From positions 744,001 to 808,000 of the forward strand of contig JAGMUV010000011.1 in the NCBI GenBank assembly GCA_020744425.1: DNA of 64,000 nucleotides. Reading direction: 5' to 3'. Each line of letters begins with the position of its first letter. Position 1 is the stretch's first letter. The notes below the pieces were generated by a model that saw only the letters and a program-made list of their open reading frames with translations, had not been told where the DNA came from and did no database searches. A program made the position numbers and the translations under genes. This DNA comes from Dactylonectria macrodidyma (taxonomy: Eukaryota; Ascomycota; Sordariomycetes; Hypocreales; Nectriaceae). This document shows positions 11,189 through 21,815 of this stretch, in pieces.

Positions 11189-13136
11189 TTACGCATCTGC
11201 GTGCTTCTCTTTCCACTCGTCCACCAAGGTCCGATAGTCCTCCGGCCCGTACGGGTCCGTGGCCTCGGCGGCCATCCCGCCGCCCTTGCGGTACTTGTTG
11301 AGCCCCATGTCGGTCAACAACAAGTCCAGGTACGGCACCGCGTCGAAGATGAAGTCGGGGAACTTGTCGCCGTAGCCCGCAGGGTATCTCCACTTGCAGA
11401 AGCGGCTGTGGAGGACGGCCTCGTGCTGGAACTTGGCCACCTCCTCGGGCGACGTCGCGCTCGGTAGGCCTGAGACCTTGCCGTCGAAATAGGAGCTGAT
11501 CCAGAGGGACTGCGCGTGCGCAATCGTCGACACGCTGATGTTCATCAAGATACCAGCAAATGCCACGTCCCGCGTCGCCAGGAACTTGGCCGACGGCGGC
11601 GCGATGAAGTGGTACAGAGTGTAAGGCGTCAGCGACGTCGACGGAGTAATGGCATCCTTGCTCGACAGTCCCTTGTTGCTCAGCAGCGGCTCGTACTTTT
11701 CGTTCTGCACTGGTTGATCCTTGAGCCGCGGGAACCGGTCGAGGATCTCCTTGTCGATCTTGTCCACCAGCGACTGCGGCGGGAACGACGTGGCTGATGG
11801 CGTATGCGGGATGCCCAGCTCGTCGGCGATGCCCTCGGGCAAGAACTTGATGGGCGGAACATGCTTCCACCCCGTCGAGCAGCACAGTAGGTCTGTCTCC
11901 AACGCGGTGCCGTTTGAAAGATGCACGTTGCGCTCTGAGAGGCTGTTGATGTCGGCGATGTGCACCTTGACGGTGCCCTTCTTGACCAGGTCGAAGAAGT
12001 CGGTCTGGTAGTTGAGGATGGACAGACCCGAGGCCACGAAGAACGCCTGGCTCCACGGCTTGAGCTTGGCCGTCTCCGGATGGGCGTCGTACTGGTTGAG
12101 AGCGATGACGTCGCTGCCCAGGATGTTCCAGAACTGGTTGACGAATGCGCGGCCGATGGCGCTGCCGTGATACCAGCTGCGTGTCGATATGTAGCCGTCG
12201 GCGTCGCCCCAGCTGCACGGGCTGAACCAGGTGAGCATACGAGTATGCACCAGCTTCTCGAGCCACTTCTTGAGCGGCGTGACATAGGGAGGAGCCATCC
12301 AGACGGGGCCGTGGCCGGTTTCTGGCATTTGTTAGCTTGTCCGCTTCTCCAGCTTCAGCATCCCTAGTCTTTGCTATTACTCACCTCGGATGACCCAGTT
12401 CACCTCAATGCCCTTGGTGGCGTACTGGTACACGAGATCCCATGCCGTCTTGGTTCCGCCGAAGACCGTCACCGACTTGGCTGTCTTAAGAGTCTCGGCG
12501 TGGTTGAGAAAGTCCTTGCCGTGGAATAGAGGGGCTCCAAACTGCTCTTCGCCCTCGAACGTCGGCAGGAAAGCCTCGGAGGTGAGGCCCGTGGCCACGA
12601 CGAGCCTCTTGGCCGCGATCTTGACCTCCTTGTCGGCCTTGACATCGCGGGTCGTGATGATCCAGCCGCCGTGCTCCTGGTGCTCGGCCGACTCGACCTT
12701 GTGCTCGAAGCGGATCTTGTCATGGATGTCAAACTTCTGAGCGTACTTTGTCAAGTACTCATGCAGCACCGTGCCGGAGATGTGCTGCCCCGGCTCAACA
12801 CCAAACACCTTTGGGTCCATGGGAAAGTCCGGATACTCGTACGTCCCGAGCATGTTGTTGCTCTTGAGCCCCGGGTACAACCGGTGCGCCGCCCATGTGC
12901 CGCCGGCCGTGGTCGACGAGTCCAGGATCGCCAATGACTCCTCTGGGTGAAGCTGGTGACGAGCCTTTGCTGCCGCAAGACCGGCCCAGCCTACACGCAA
13001 GCTGGTCAGCTCAGCTCTCAATCTGTATCCCATGCGATATTTCACCCATGATGATGAATTCGACGGCCCATAGAAGAAGTCGAGGGAGGGAGTAAAGCTT
13101 ACCGGCGCCAATCACTACAAAGTCGATGTTTTCCAT
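11189..13136 (-). CDS. Flavin-dependent monooxygenase (FMO/BVMO-like)
   Basis: This is an NAD(P)H- and FAD-dependent oxygenase of the FMO type; the substrate is unknown. Three exons are inferred (13136-13103, 12990-12385, 12321-11189) with 112- and 63-nt introns, giving 590 residues in one frame. Splicing out the first intron creates the FAD-binding Rossmann motif VVIGAGWAGLAAAK right at the N-terminus (residues 7-20). A second nucleotide-binding motif, VTVFGGTKTAWD, lies near residue 190, and an ATGLTSEAF motif of the FMO type lies near 147. No signal peptide is present. The flanking genes are not an obvious biosynthetic cluster, so it may act in detoxification or on a stand-alone metabolite. 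The family is well supported; the exact reaction is not. Confidence 0.88.
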
Positions 13137-15803
13137 CTTAGATCAGAGTTGCCAACTTCCCAACAAGTATAAGGCCGAAACGAAACAAATCGACCACAGT
13201 TTGACCCAACGATGCAGCTGTTCTGATCTTTAAAGGCCAGCCAGAAAACTAATGGTTGCCATATTGCCGGTTTGGTTCGTTTCACCAAGTTACCAGACCA
13301 GGATCCTCACCAGACGGCGTCTGCTAGAAGACCCCTTCGTGCCTTCCTGCGTCTGTCGTCCACCTCAACTAGGGCAAACTTCTCATGCAGCACATGGCCC
13401 TCAGCTGTCGAGGTGAGCCCATTTTCGATCCAGCCCTTGTTGTCCCCTGGACCCAGTTCCGCAGCTTCTTCGCGGAGCCGTTCGGGGAACTAGGATATTC
13501 AGCAGGCTAGACAGGGGCACAAAACAACCCGGCGGGCACAACCGAACCCGCGGTCGACACCGGCCCTTCCAACTTGGAAGGAAAGAGTAAGGTTCTGTAG
13601 GCCTGAAAAGGACTCGAGTTTCGATGCTCTCTTATTCTTAGCACTACCGAGACAAAGGGCTGCCCATTGCGCTGAGGCTGAAAGCTAGAGATAGGTTAGC
13701 CACTAGATGCTGTTACCGAACCTGCCATGTCATGCGGGTATGGCGTACGTATGCCATCGAAAACAGACAAGCGACTAAGCAGAATATTGACTGTGGTAAT
13801 CTGTAATCCAAGTCGGGATAGCTATGGTTCCCACCGGGCGAGTGCTCCGTTGACATGGGCCCTGCATATGTTAGGTTACTTTTCGAGGGGGATCATGATG
13901 TCGACATTAAAAGACGCTCAAGAAGTCAATTCCCGAACTGCTTGACAGTCTGTCACCCGCGGCAAACGCCATCCGTTTTTATGACATGTCATTCTCGGTG
14001 GCGAATTGCGTCGCAGCGGGAGGGGATGTAACAATTCAATCCTAGAACCCGTTTGCCGATCTCCCAAGTAAAAGTTTGCTTTTCTTTCAACGCTGTGCTT
14101 CGATCCTGCGCTTCACGAGGTCGTATCGTCCATCTTCTCTGACCCCCCGCTGGCCACACAGGACGTCAAACTGGTGCAATCTCCCTAACACAGAACCAAC
14201 AGACATGGACCCCTTCCTAATGCTTCGACGGTGCGGCTGGGAATAAGGGGGGCCCGTTTCAGTGACAGTTGAAGGTCGCATCGCGGGGCCGCTATAATGC
14301 CACTAAGAGCCGGCCGGCGTGGTTCCATGACTTGGTTCAATGCGCTTGAGGCGGCACTGCTTCATGCTCCCGGGTCAATGTCGGCCATGGGAAACGGATA
14401 GGCTGGCAAGGCTGTTTTCTGTCTCTAGATGTCTCGAAGGTATTCCTACTACGCCGTATGTAGCATGAATCCTCGAGAACAAAGGTGGTGTCGACGGCAC
14501 AGGGATCGCCAATTCGAGTTGTGGCGGCAATTACTCCGTAGTACGCAAGATCCGTACCGAACTGGATCTCGGCACTCATATCCCATTGCCCTGTTTCTCC
14601 CCACAGAGACGGATTCTCCTCTCATGGACTCCGAGTCGTTGCCCAATGCTTGAGAGGAGTCGGAGAGCCAGGCCAACGGGATCGAATGCCGTTCTCTAAA
14701 CAGCAAGGATACAAGTGACCCATGGCGTTTCCCACTTGCCCCATTCAGGTCCTGCTTCTCCCAGCGCGGAACGGGCGCCGTCTATTTGCGGACCCATGCC
14801 TCTTGGCAGAGCTGACGTCGCCCCCAATTGTGGTTAGGGAACTAATTATCGACAACATCTTCATTAGCAACTGTCGGACAAAGCATTGTAACCAGCATCG
14901 GGATGACACATGCCCTAGAAACTTTGATTGAGCCGCAGCTCAGATCAAAGCGTTTCGATGGCGGCATCTTATCTCACTTTTCCTGGCGAATTCCACTTTC
15001 CGCACCTTATTCATCAAGAAATCGGCCCCTCAAAAGGACAATGCCTTTCCCCTTGTGCCTGCGCATCTGGATAAGGCATGTCTGCCGGCTGAGCCAGATG
15101 AGATCGACATTAACCCTGTCCAGCCCGCCTTGTGAGGTTTCGTTGGAACAGGCCGTGGGCCTCGAACTCGAGCGCATCCGTGAGCCTGAAGAGAAAGCAA
15201 GTCAAGTGTCTGTATTTTCAACAGATTAATTGGGAGAATTTAAGCACTGATCTTGCACTACACTCCATTAGCTGATTGATACTGTCAGCCATTCAGACGT
15301 GTCCCGATGGTTCGGTGTCTTCATGCATGTCGTTGAGGTCAGTGGCTGCGAGTCAGGGACGATACTAGCCCCCTTAATCTGTCGGCGCCCAATGCCAGCG
15401 GCCAAAAACCAAGATTCAGCAGATAGTTAGATGGCAAATTTGTCGTCGGAACTCCACATAACAAACAAGGTCTAAGGCCAGCCCTTGACGGCCGTGGATG
15501 GAGCGCCGTGGCCGCCAACCGTGAATGGCATAGCCAGTGACAACCATTACTGTGAACGTATCGGACAGCCAGTAGTAAGGGATTGCAAACGCAACCTTAA
15601 GGGCGTGTCGATCAAGTGTCAGAGCTACGCGTATCAGATAAGCCCTATAGGAGGTCAGCTCGAACACGCCGAGACTTTCTAGTCCCTTTTCCCTTTAAAC
15701 TTGCCGGAATCCCCTACCTTGTGCACTATGCGTGTTGGCTAATTCCTTGCTCTTTTTCTTTCGTCCAGCGTCGGAGGCGCTCAGGAGCCTGTCCCAGGCC
15801 AAA
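13137..15803. other. 2.7-kb divergent intergenic region
   Basis: This region lies between the start of the minus-strand monooxygenase and the start of the plus-strand rhodopsin-like gene. All open frames are short and unrecognised; base composition is balanced and no transposon ends, long repeats or tRNA were seen. It should contain both promoters. Confidence 0.5.
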
Positions 15804-17175
15804 ATGAGTAGCTTCACCATCGAAGCCTTCACGCTGCTGGGGATTGGTTTGGCAATTCTCGGCCTTCGAGTGTACGCCCGGATCCACGCTGTCGGTATTC
15901 GGAGGCTCGAATTGGATGACTATTTCATGTTCCTTGCAGCGGTAGGAGACATTTGTGTTGGCATGGACTGTAGCGTGTTTCTAATTCTCTCGATTCACAG
16001 TTCTTGTACTCAGCGGAAACGGCACTGGCTTATTCTGTCGGAGCGTATTGGCATGGCTTGGCTAACAATGCCATGACGGATGCAGAACGAGAGTCGTTGG
16101 ATCCAACCAGTCATGAATATGTGCTGCGCGTCAACGGATCCAAGACCCAGATCGCAGGGTGGACAATCTATATCACCCTACTCTGGACGCTGAAGGCAGC
16201 CATGTGCGCCTTTTATTTGCGACTGACCGAAGGCCTGGATAACTACCGATCTCGCATTTTTGCGGGCTTTGGGCTGATATTTGCGACCTGGATTGCTGTC
16301 CTACTTTCCATTTTGTTAGGCTGTCGGCCGCTCTACAAGTACTGGCAGATCAACCCGGATCCAGGGAGTAAGGAGAGCCTACCCGATCGAGACTCAGTGC
16401 TAATCGCTTTTCGTTTAGATGTGTGTCAGCCAGCAATCTCTAAGATCAATCTATTCGTCACCGTCGTTCTTAACGGCCTGACTGACATCTTCATATTGTC
16501 AATCCCATTGCCTATGCTTTGGTCAGTGCGGCTTCCACTGCCCAAGAAGCTCGGCCTGCTTGCACTCTTCTCCGGTGGCATCTTCGTCTTTACCGCGGGT
16601 ACGCTCAGATGTGTCTTGATTCTGAATGTAAGCACCCCTTTAAGTCTCTCGTTCCACGCCCCCCTGATGGGCAGTATGGCTGATAGGCTTCTTAGAATCC
16701 GGTGAAAGGTGCAGAACAGGCTGGGTACTGGGCGGTGCGGGAGACATTTGTGGCAGTCGTAACATCGAACCTACCAGTTGTGTTTCCGTTCATCCGAAGA
16801 CAGCTGTCTCCAATCCTTGGATCGCTTTCCTCGACTGCGCGATCGGGAGACTTAACGACGAAGAGGGGAGCGAATCCGATGCCAGGGTCAATACGACTAG
16901 ATGATATGCCAGCGGCGAACACAAGCACAGCAAGCGATGGGGCATTCCGACAGAAGGGGGCATCAATCTCCGGGTATCCAATCGGCTCGGATAACGACAG
17001 CGACGATAGCATCCACATGGGAGGCATCCGAAAGGAAACAGACGTGCGAATAGTGTCAGAGGGGCGGGCGGCCAACAATGCGACGCCGAATGCGGAGCGA
17101 GATCTGGCGAGAGCATTGTATGGGCAACCCGGCGTGAAGGGATCAACAGAAGTAAAACCTGGCACTTTGGCCTAG
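15804..17175 (+). CDS. Fungal rhodopsin-like seven-helix membrane protein
   Basis: This is a member of the large fungal rhodopsin-domain family (PTH11/SAT4-like integral membrane proteins), some of which sense surfaces or sit in metabolite clusters; no ligand can be assigned here. Four exons are inferred: 15804-15941, 16001-16367, 16419-16627 and 16696-17175. Introns are 59, 51 and 68 nt and the product is 397 residues. Family hallmarks are the LELDDYFMFLAA segment after helix 1, the GCRPLYKYW loop, CQPAISKINLFV, and NPVKGAEQAGYWAVRETF before the last helix. About seven hydrophobic segments can be counted. The tail after residue 270 is hydrophilic and Ser/Thr-rich. The 51-nt intron is a multiple of three and has no stop codon, so an unspliced transcript would also be translated. 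Confidence 0.87.
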
Positions 17176-17970
17176 AAACCCAGTGTCCTGTTTTAAAAAT
17201 GCGTGCGTGTTTGATAGTGAGGACGACAATGTAACAGCCTCAGTCTCCTAGATAGGATGTAAAAAAAGGATGGTAGATGGTGGCTGTCGTGGAGATCAAT
17301 ACATGAGCAAAACATTGTACGTTACTATTATCAATCATGGATGACCACCCTTGCTTGCTCAAATTGAGTAATTCATGACGTAATTGGCAAGAACACTCAG
17401 AGGGAGGGGCTATGGAAACAGTTCGGGCAAGTACATATGAGCGATGTCTCACGAGCCTTCCACGAGATCTGATCTGCTGAGGGAGCTACCCTACAGCTCC
17501 GTCGCAGACTTGGGTGAGTGGAATGGGGGTTTAGAATTGGGCTTAAAACGGTCCGCATGGATGGGTGCCTGTCAATCTCACAGCCACCGGCCCGATGCAG
17601 CGAGAATTGCAGGGGTTCTCCTCATTTACCCGGCGGATGAAGTGATGAATGTGATGCGATAAAGTTGATGGACATTGTGAGGAATATGTACAAGATAAAC
17701 CGATGGACAACTAGATTCCTGAATAACCAGTGTCGATTCACTCATTTTTACAAGACATGGTGGCGTCGATGCAAGTAAAAGAGTTAAGAGTTGAAGGGAG
17801 AGAGGTTGGCCAAAGGGAAACACACACGTCCATACGTTCCAGAGGCACGAATTACTGGACCATGGCATTTGTCTCCCACCTTCCATTGTCTCTCAGCATC
17901 CTACCCACCGTGGCCAATCTTCAACCACCCACTCTCACAGTAAACCAGCCCATCCACCAGCCAGGCGACC

Positions 17971-18013
17971 AGGGTGTCTTTTAGGGTGGCTTTTAGGGTG
18001 GCTTTTAGGGTGT
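17971..18013. repeat. 12-bp tandem repeat
   Basis: Three and a half copies of a 12-bp unit, AGGGTGGCTTTT or a one-base variant, start at 17971, 17983, 17995 and 18007. The sequence is not the fungal telomere unit TTAGGG in tandem, although it contains TTAGGG once per copy. No coding role is apparent. Confidence 0.85.
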
Positions 18014-18617
18014 CTCCAGGGTGCCTCCGAATTTGCCACAGACGAGCCAACCACGGGAGGTGCTTTCAGTTAAAGCTTCCCCTCCCCTGGCGCCGGCTCA
18101 ACCTTATCAGCCACCCCGCGGACCAGCCTGCGGCTTGCTTGCGGGGGAAGACACCGCTTGGCCAGCAGACGCCCTTTCAGCGCCCCCCCCTCCAGCGGGA
18201 ATCGGGGCGCCTCCAGCACCCCTCCAGCGGGAATCAAGCCCCTCCAGTGGGCAAGCCCCCCAAGCCCCCCCCCTCCAAACCCCAACCCACCACCGGACCC
18301 AACCAACCGGCCCATTCTGACGTGGCCGGCCGGGAACAATGGTCTTCGGAGGCGCTTCAGAACCCGCGGTGCCGCGACGGCGAGAGGAATAGAGGGCATC
18401 AGAGAATCCGTATTGCCGCGCTGCCTGCAGACGACTAGCCAAGAATAGTAGGCTGGTTGGTGTCGGACTCTTCGGGTATCAAAATGGTGAGATGGTGGAG
18501 GGGGTCGCCCAGGCCTTGGCACCGTATTAGAATGGCTTGGCAGGCGGCATCTTGGGTCGGGTGGTGGCGCGGATGGCCGGGGACATCCTGAACGAACAGC
18601 GAACAGCGAGCAGAAAA

Positions 18618-18653
18618 GCCAAGAGAGCCAAGAGAGCCAAGAGAGCCAAGAGA
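18618..18653. repeat. 9-bp tandem repeat, four copies
   Basis: Four perfect copies of GCCAAGAGA occur head to tail. The frame is open in several readings (giving Ala-Lys-Arg or Leu-Gly-Ser repeats), but no gene is supported here. It is purine-rich and lies upstream of the leader of the gene at 19462. Confidence 0.9.
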
Positions 18654-19461
18654 AACCGCGAGTTGTACGAGCCTGTGCGAACAAGATGGGACGGGAGGAG
18701 GCTGACGCTCACGCTGACAGGCTGGCAGGTTGGAGGAAGGGACGAATGTGGGTTTTCTGCAGTTTTGGCACGGTTTCCTGGCATGGATTCCCGTTTCTTC
18801 TGCTGAGCGCTTTCGGTCCGCTTCCTCCATCCTACACACTTTCCCCATCTCAACTCCCCAGATTCCCCAGTTGATCTGTTCTTTGCTTTCTCCCTGGCAT
18901 TGTTGCGCGTTGCTCGTTACTCATTTGCATACCAAGACCCAACCTCCTTACCTCAGCCCATGGTCCGCTGCCTTGACTGATTTCGCGGGGATGAGGCTGC
19001 TGCTCAACTCTTCTTTCCCAGACCTGTGTCGCTGTTGCTGTCACATTCGCTGTGCTTCCCTGCATTGCTGACCGTCCGCCGCCCCCGCGAGTCGCGTGCT
19101 GGTGCTACCTTGACGCTAAAAAGATCCGACTTGCTGCACCCACTCGAGGCCCCCCCTCCAAGTTGTAGTGTATTAGTCTGGCTGCTGAACAGCCGCCTTC
19201 TGCACCGACTTTATTTTACGGGTGTGACGATCCCGAAATATTGGCCGCAATACATCACGCACTCCGAGGCCCGTCGGATCCGCCGGAACTACCAGTTCAC
19301 TCCACTTGACCATCTGTTGAGGGTTTTGATTCTCTGTTCGACTATAACAAAACACTGGCCGGCCTGTGAAGGGATAGACGGCTTCCTCTCACACCAGAGC
19401 GTCACTTGCTCTCGCCATCGCAGGCCGATTTTAGAGACTGATAGTGCTGCCGGTATTCAGC

Positions 19462-20013
19462 ATGGCCACCTCCATTCATTGGGTACTCATACCCCGCGGT
19501 GATCATTCATCATCGCCTGAGGGCGATGGGCAGTCGACTTCGTCAAGGGCTACTGAAGATCTATACGGAAACAGCACAGACGACACCCTTGCTGGAGACC
19601 TATTCCAGGACAAGTTTATGTCACTTGCCCGCGGAGGCTCCAATGGCGAGAAGATTATGCGTGGCTTTCTCATCGGAGTAGCTGTGGGACTCATCGTCGC
19701 TTGCTTCGTTTGCTGTTGGTATCCTTGTTGCCGGCCAGATCGCCGGCGTCGACCGGGACCTCGTCGACCGCCAGTTCCGTCGGAGGAAGAGGCAACGAGT
19801 ACAACCGCACCGCCTGCTGAACCAACAACTGCACCGACTAATACTCCGGCCGTTGTACCCGAGTCCATACCGGCTGTCGTGGCCGAATCCACACCAGCTG
19901 TTGTGTCCAAGTCCACACCAGGTGCTGTACCAAACTCGACACCAGGTGTTGTACCAAACATGACACCGGCTGTTGCGACGGCATCTACACAAGCTCCGGT
20001 GCCGCCTACCTAG
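19462..20013 (+). CDS. Single-pass membrane protein with C-terminal octapeptide repeats
   Basis: No family was recognised. The 183-residue product has a hydrophilic Ser/Asp-rich N-terminal half without a signal peptide. One strong membrane segment follows (about residues 71-93, GFLIGVAVGLIVACFVCCW), then a Cys-Cys and Arg-rich juxtamembrane patch typical of a palmitoylated or cytosolic-side anchor. The C-terminal tail is Pro/Thr/Val-rich. From residue 127 the tail is seven head-to-tail octapeptides of the form S-T-P-A-V-V-x-x, encoded by 24-bp repeats. The positive patch after the helix predicts an outside N-terminus and cytosolic tail, although the Thr/Pro tail looks like a wall-exposed segment. 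Start is the ATG at 19462; a spliced upstream exon cannot be excluded. Confidence 0.55.
   Translation: MATSIHWVLIPRGDHSSSPEGDGQSTSSRATEDLYGNSTDDTLAGDLFQDKFMSLARGGSNGEKIMRGFLIGVAVGLIVACFVCCWYPCCRPDRRRRPGPRRPPVPSEEEATSTTAPPAEPTTAPTNTPAVVPESIPAVVAESTPAVVSKSTPGAVPNSTPGVVPNMTPAVATASTQAPVPPT
19840..20007 (+). repeat. 24-bp coding tandem repeat, seven units
   Basis: Seven consecutive 24-bp units encode octapeptides such as NTPAVVPE, STPAVVSK and STPGVVPN. Units four and five are nearly identical at DNA level, while outer units have diverged. The array ends exactly one codon before the stop of the membrane protein at 19462-20013. Confidence 0.9.
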
Positions 20014-21815
20014 ACTCGCCGATGAAGTAGTTACCTTTGACATAAGGACGACTAAACGATGGAACGACTAGCCCACGATTGGCTTTATTTCTCTTCGTAT
20101 TACTACGCTTCAATATGCCATGGGAATATGAGTTGGATGGCTATTGCGATACGAAGTTTCATGATATACTATTGTTCTCCCCTCAAGAATTGCGATCGCG
20201 AGGGACAAACTACTGTGGCACAGACTCAAAGGCCGACAGGGCGTAGCGATGGGCGGAACGAGAGTTGGATGCCCCTTGAAGAGAGGCGAAAAACGACCGA
20301 TTTCATACGACGAATGACTCAACTGGAGAGTGGTTGTTCATGAATTTTATTCTGCACGTTTGGGAGGGATGATCATTTACAGCATACATTTGGCCGGGCC
20401 ATCCACGAAGAAGCAAGTGCCTCATATCATGGTGGACTGGGGTATGATGCCCAACATGAAGAATAGAGGGCAGAGGGCATGCGACTTGAGCCATCAAGTC
20501 GAGCTATGTGCAAGGGGGATTTGGATGAATTTTCTGGGAATGTCTCCAAGTGAGAGTCATGGTTTGATGAAACGGCGTTCTGGATTTTGCTTGGAGGCTT
20601 TTGCCTCACTACGAAAAGCCACCGAAAGGAGCTAACGAGGGTTAGGGTTCTTGTGCACATGCATACTTGGATATGTGAGAATTAGAAAACATGAACAGCT
20701 GCAGCGGGAGACGTACCGTGCAGCGACAAACGAGACAAGAGATAGAAATGAAAATACTGATACGCCCCGGCATACTAGGAAGTGGGAAACAGGACTAAGA
20801 CATACCTGCAGGCTCAGTTTGCCATTCACCATGACGAGAATGCCGACAGCACAAAAAGAGGCACTTTGCAAAAACCAGAGCCCCATGGCCTGCTGAAGCT
20901 GTTGGGAAAAAATTGATCTCGCCAGGTGAAACATGGGCAACGAATAAGCATATCCGCCCATACGGGGCGTGATGGACTCCAAACATGGCTGTGGCTGACG
21001 CGGACCATGAGGCTCGGGGGACGAGTGCGAGAGCGACGGTTGGACGTTGGACGCGTGTTGCAGTCGACCTTAACGGCTTGGCGAAAGAAGAGGCTCGACG
21101 TGAGTGGCCAGTTCGCCATCAATCAAAGTGCGAGGGAAACAGAAATAGAAGCGTCAAGCAGCATGGCGCCGAAGTAGTCTGGCGGATACAGACATAGCCT
21201 CCTCCATCCCCGGGCCGGGTGTGGCGCAGACGACGCACGTTTCATGGTTCATGACGTTTGCATGCGAACCGAGAAACCGCCAAAGGATTAGAGCTAAGGG
21301 GGGCCCTTGTGCCGTAATCCGACTGCCTTTTGGTATAAGTGCCGCGAGGACACCGCTGGGTAGAAAAGGGGATGGTTGCGAGGGCATTTAGTTGAAGAGC
21401 CGTATGCCCTTTCTGTTGTATTGTATTGCATTCTTCTTATTTTCAAGTCGCCTGTTACGTATCGCTCGTCTTGTGATCGAAGCGCCAAGCCTCCCACGTC
21501 TGCAGGTGCGCGTCCCAGCTGTTCAGCCCCAGGATCCGCCTTGTGCCGCCCCCGCCGTTCAGGCTGCAAGCTGCCTCTGGATCCGGTTTTCAACCTCAGA
21601 TCGTTTGATAACAAGGAAGCTGGTCGGCTTTTTCTTCCTTCCAACACCTGTACACTTTTTGATCCTTGTCTGCTCTCGCAACCTAGACTCGACACGCACA
21701 CGATTCCGATATAACAAAAGCTGCCTTTCCTATACAGACTATCATCGCGAAATCTACCTACACTAGCCACCTCCGGAAGTTGCCCCCCCCCCCCCCCGTC
21801 GAGGGACCCGGCGCC
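20014..21815. other. 1.8-kb intergenic region
   Basis: No gene was supported. It holds the 3' flank of the repeat protein and the promoter and leader of the next gene, the latter ending in a run of 15 C (21783-21797). Short frames on both strands overlap and carry no recognisable motif. Confidence 0.45.
21783..21797 (+). repeat. C15 homopolymer just upstream of a start codon
   Basis: Fifteen consecutive C residues lie 18 nt before the ATG at 21816. In the mRNA this would be a poly-C tract in the 5' leader, a possible poly-C-binding site and a length-variable element; in assembly terms it is also a site prone to error. Confidence 0.9.

Larger units (their letters stand above)
17176..19461. 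other. 2.3-kb intergenic region with short tandem repeats
   Basis: No supported gene. It holds two short tandem repeats (17971-18013 and 18618-18653), a C-rich stretch near 18180-18290 in which CCTCCAGCGGGAATC occurs twice, and from about 18800 a pyrimidine-rich stretch likely to be the leader of the next gene. Proline/glycine-rich frames here reflect the C-rich composition. Confidence 0.45.

Noticed and set aside
9772..13136. Secondary-metabolite cluster around the flavin monooxygenase
   Set aside because: No polyketide synthase, NRPS, terpene cyclase, P450 or pathway regulator lies nearby; the neighbours are a protease and a receptor-like protein.
17971..18013. Possible interstitial telomere repeat
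   Set aside because: TTAGGG occurs only once per 12-bp unit and is not in direct tandem, so it is a simple minisatellite.
18070..18684. 204-codon minus-strand frame with Trp-Leu-Ser and Gly-rich repeats
   Set aside because: The apparent repeats come from the 9-bp and C-rich DNA repeats; several frames are open there at once and none has gene-like structure.
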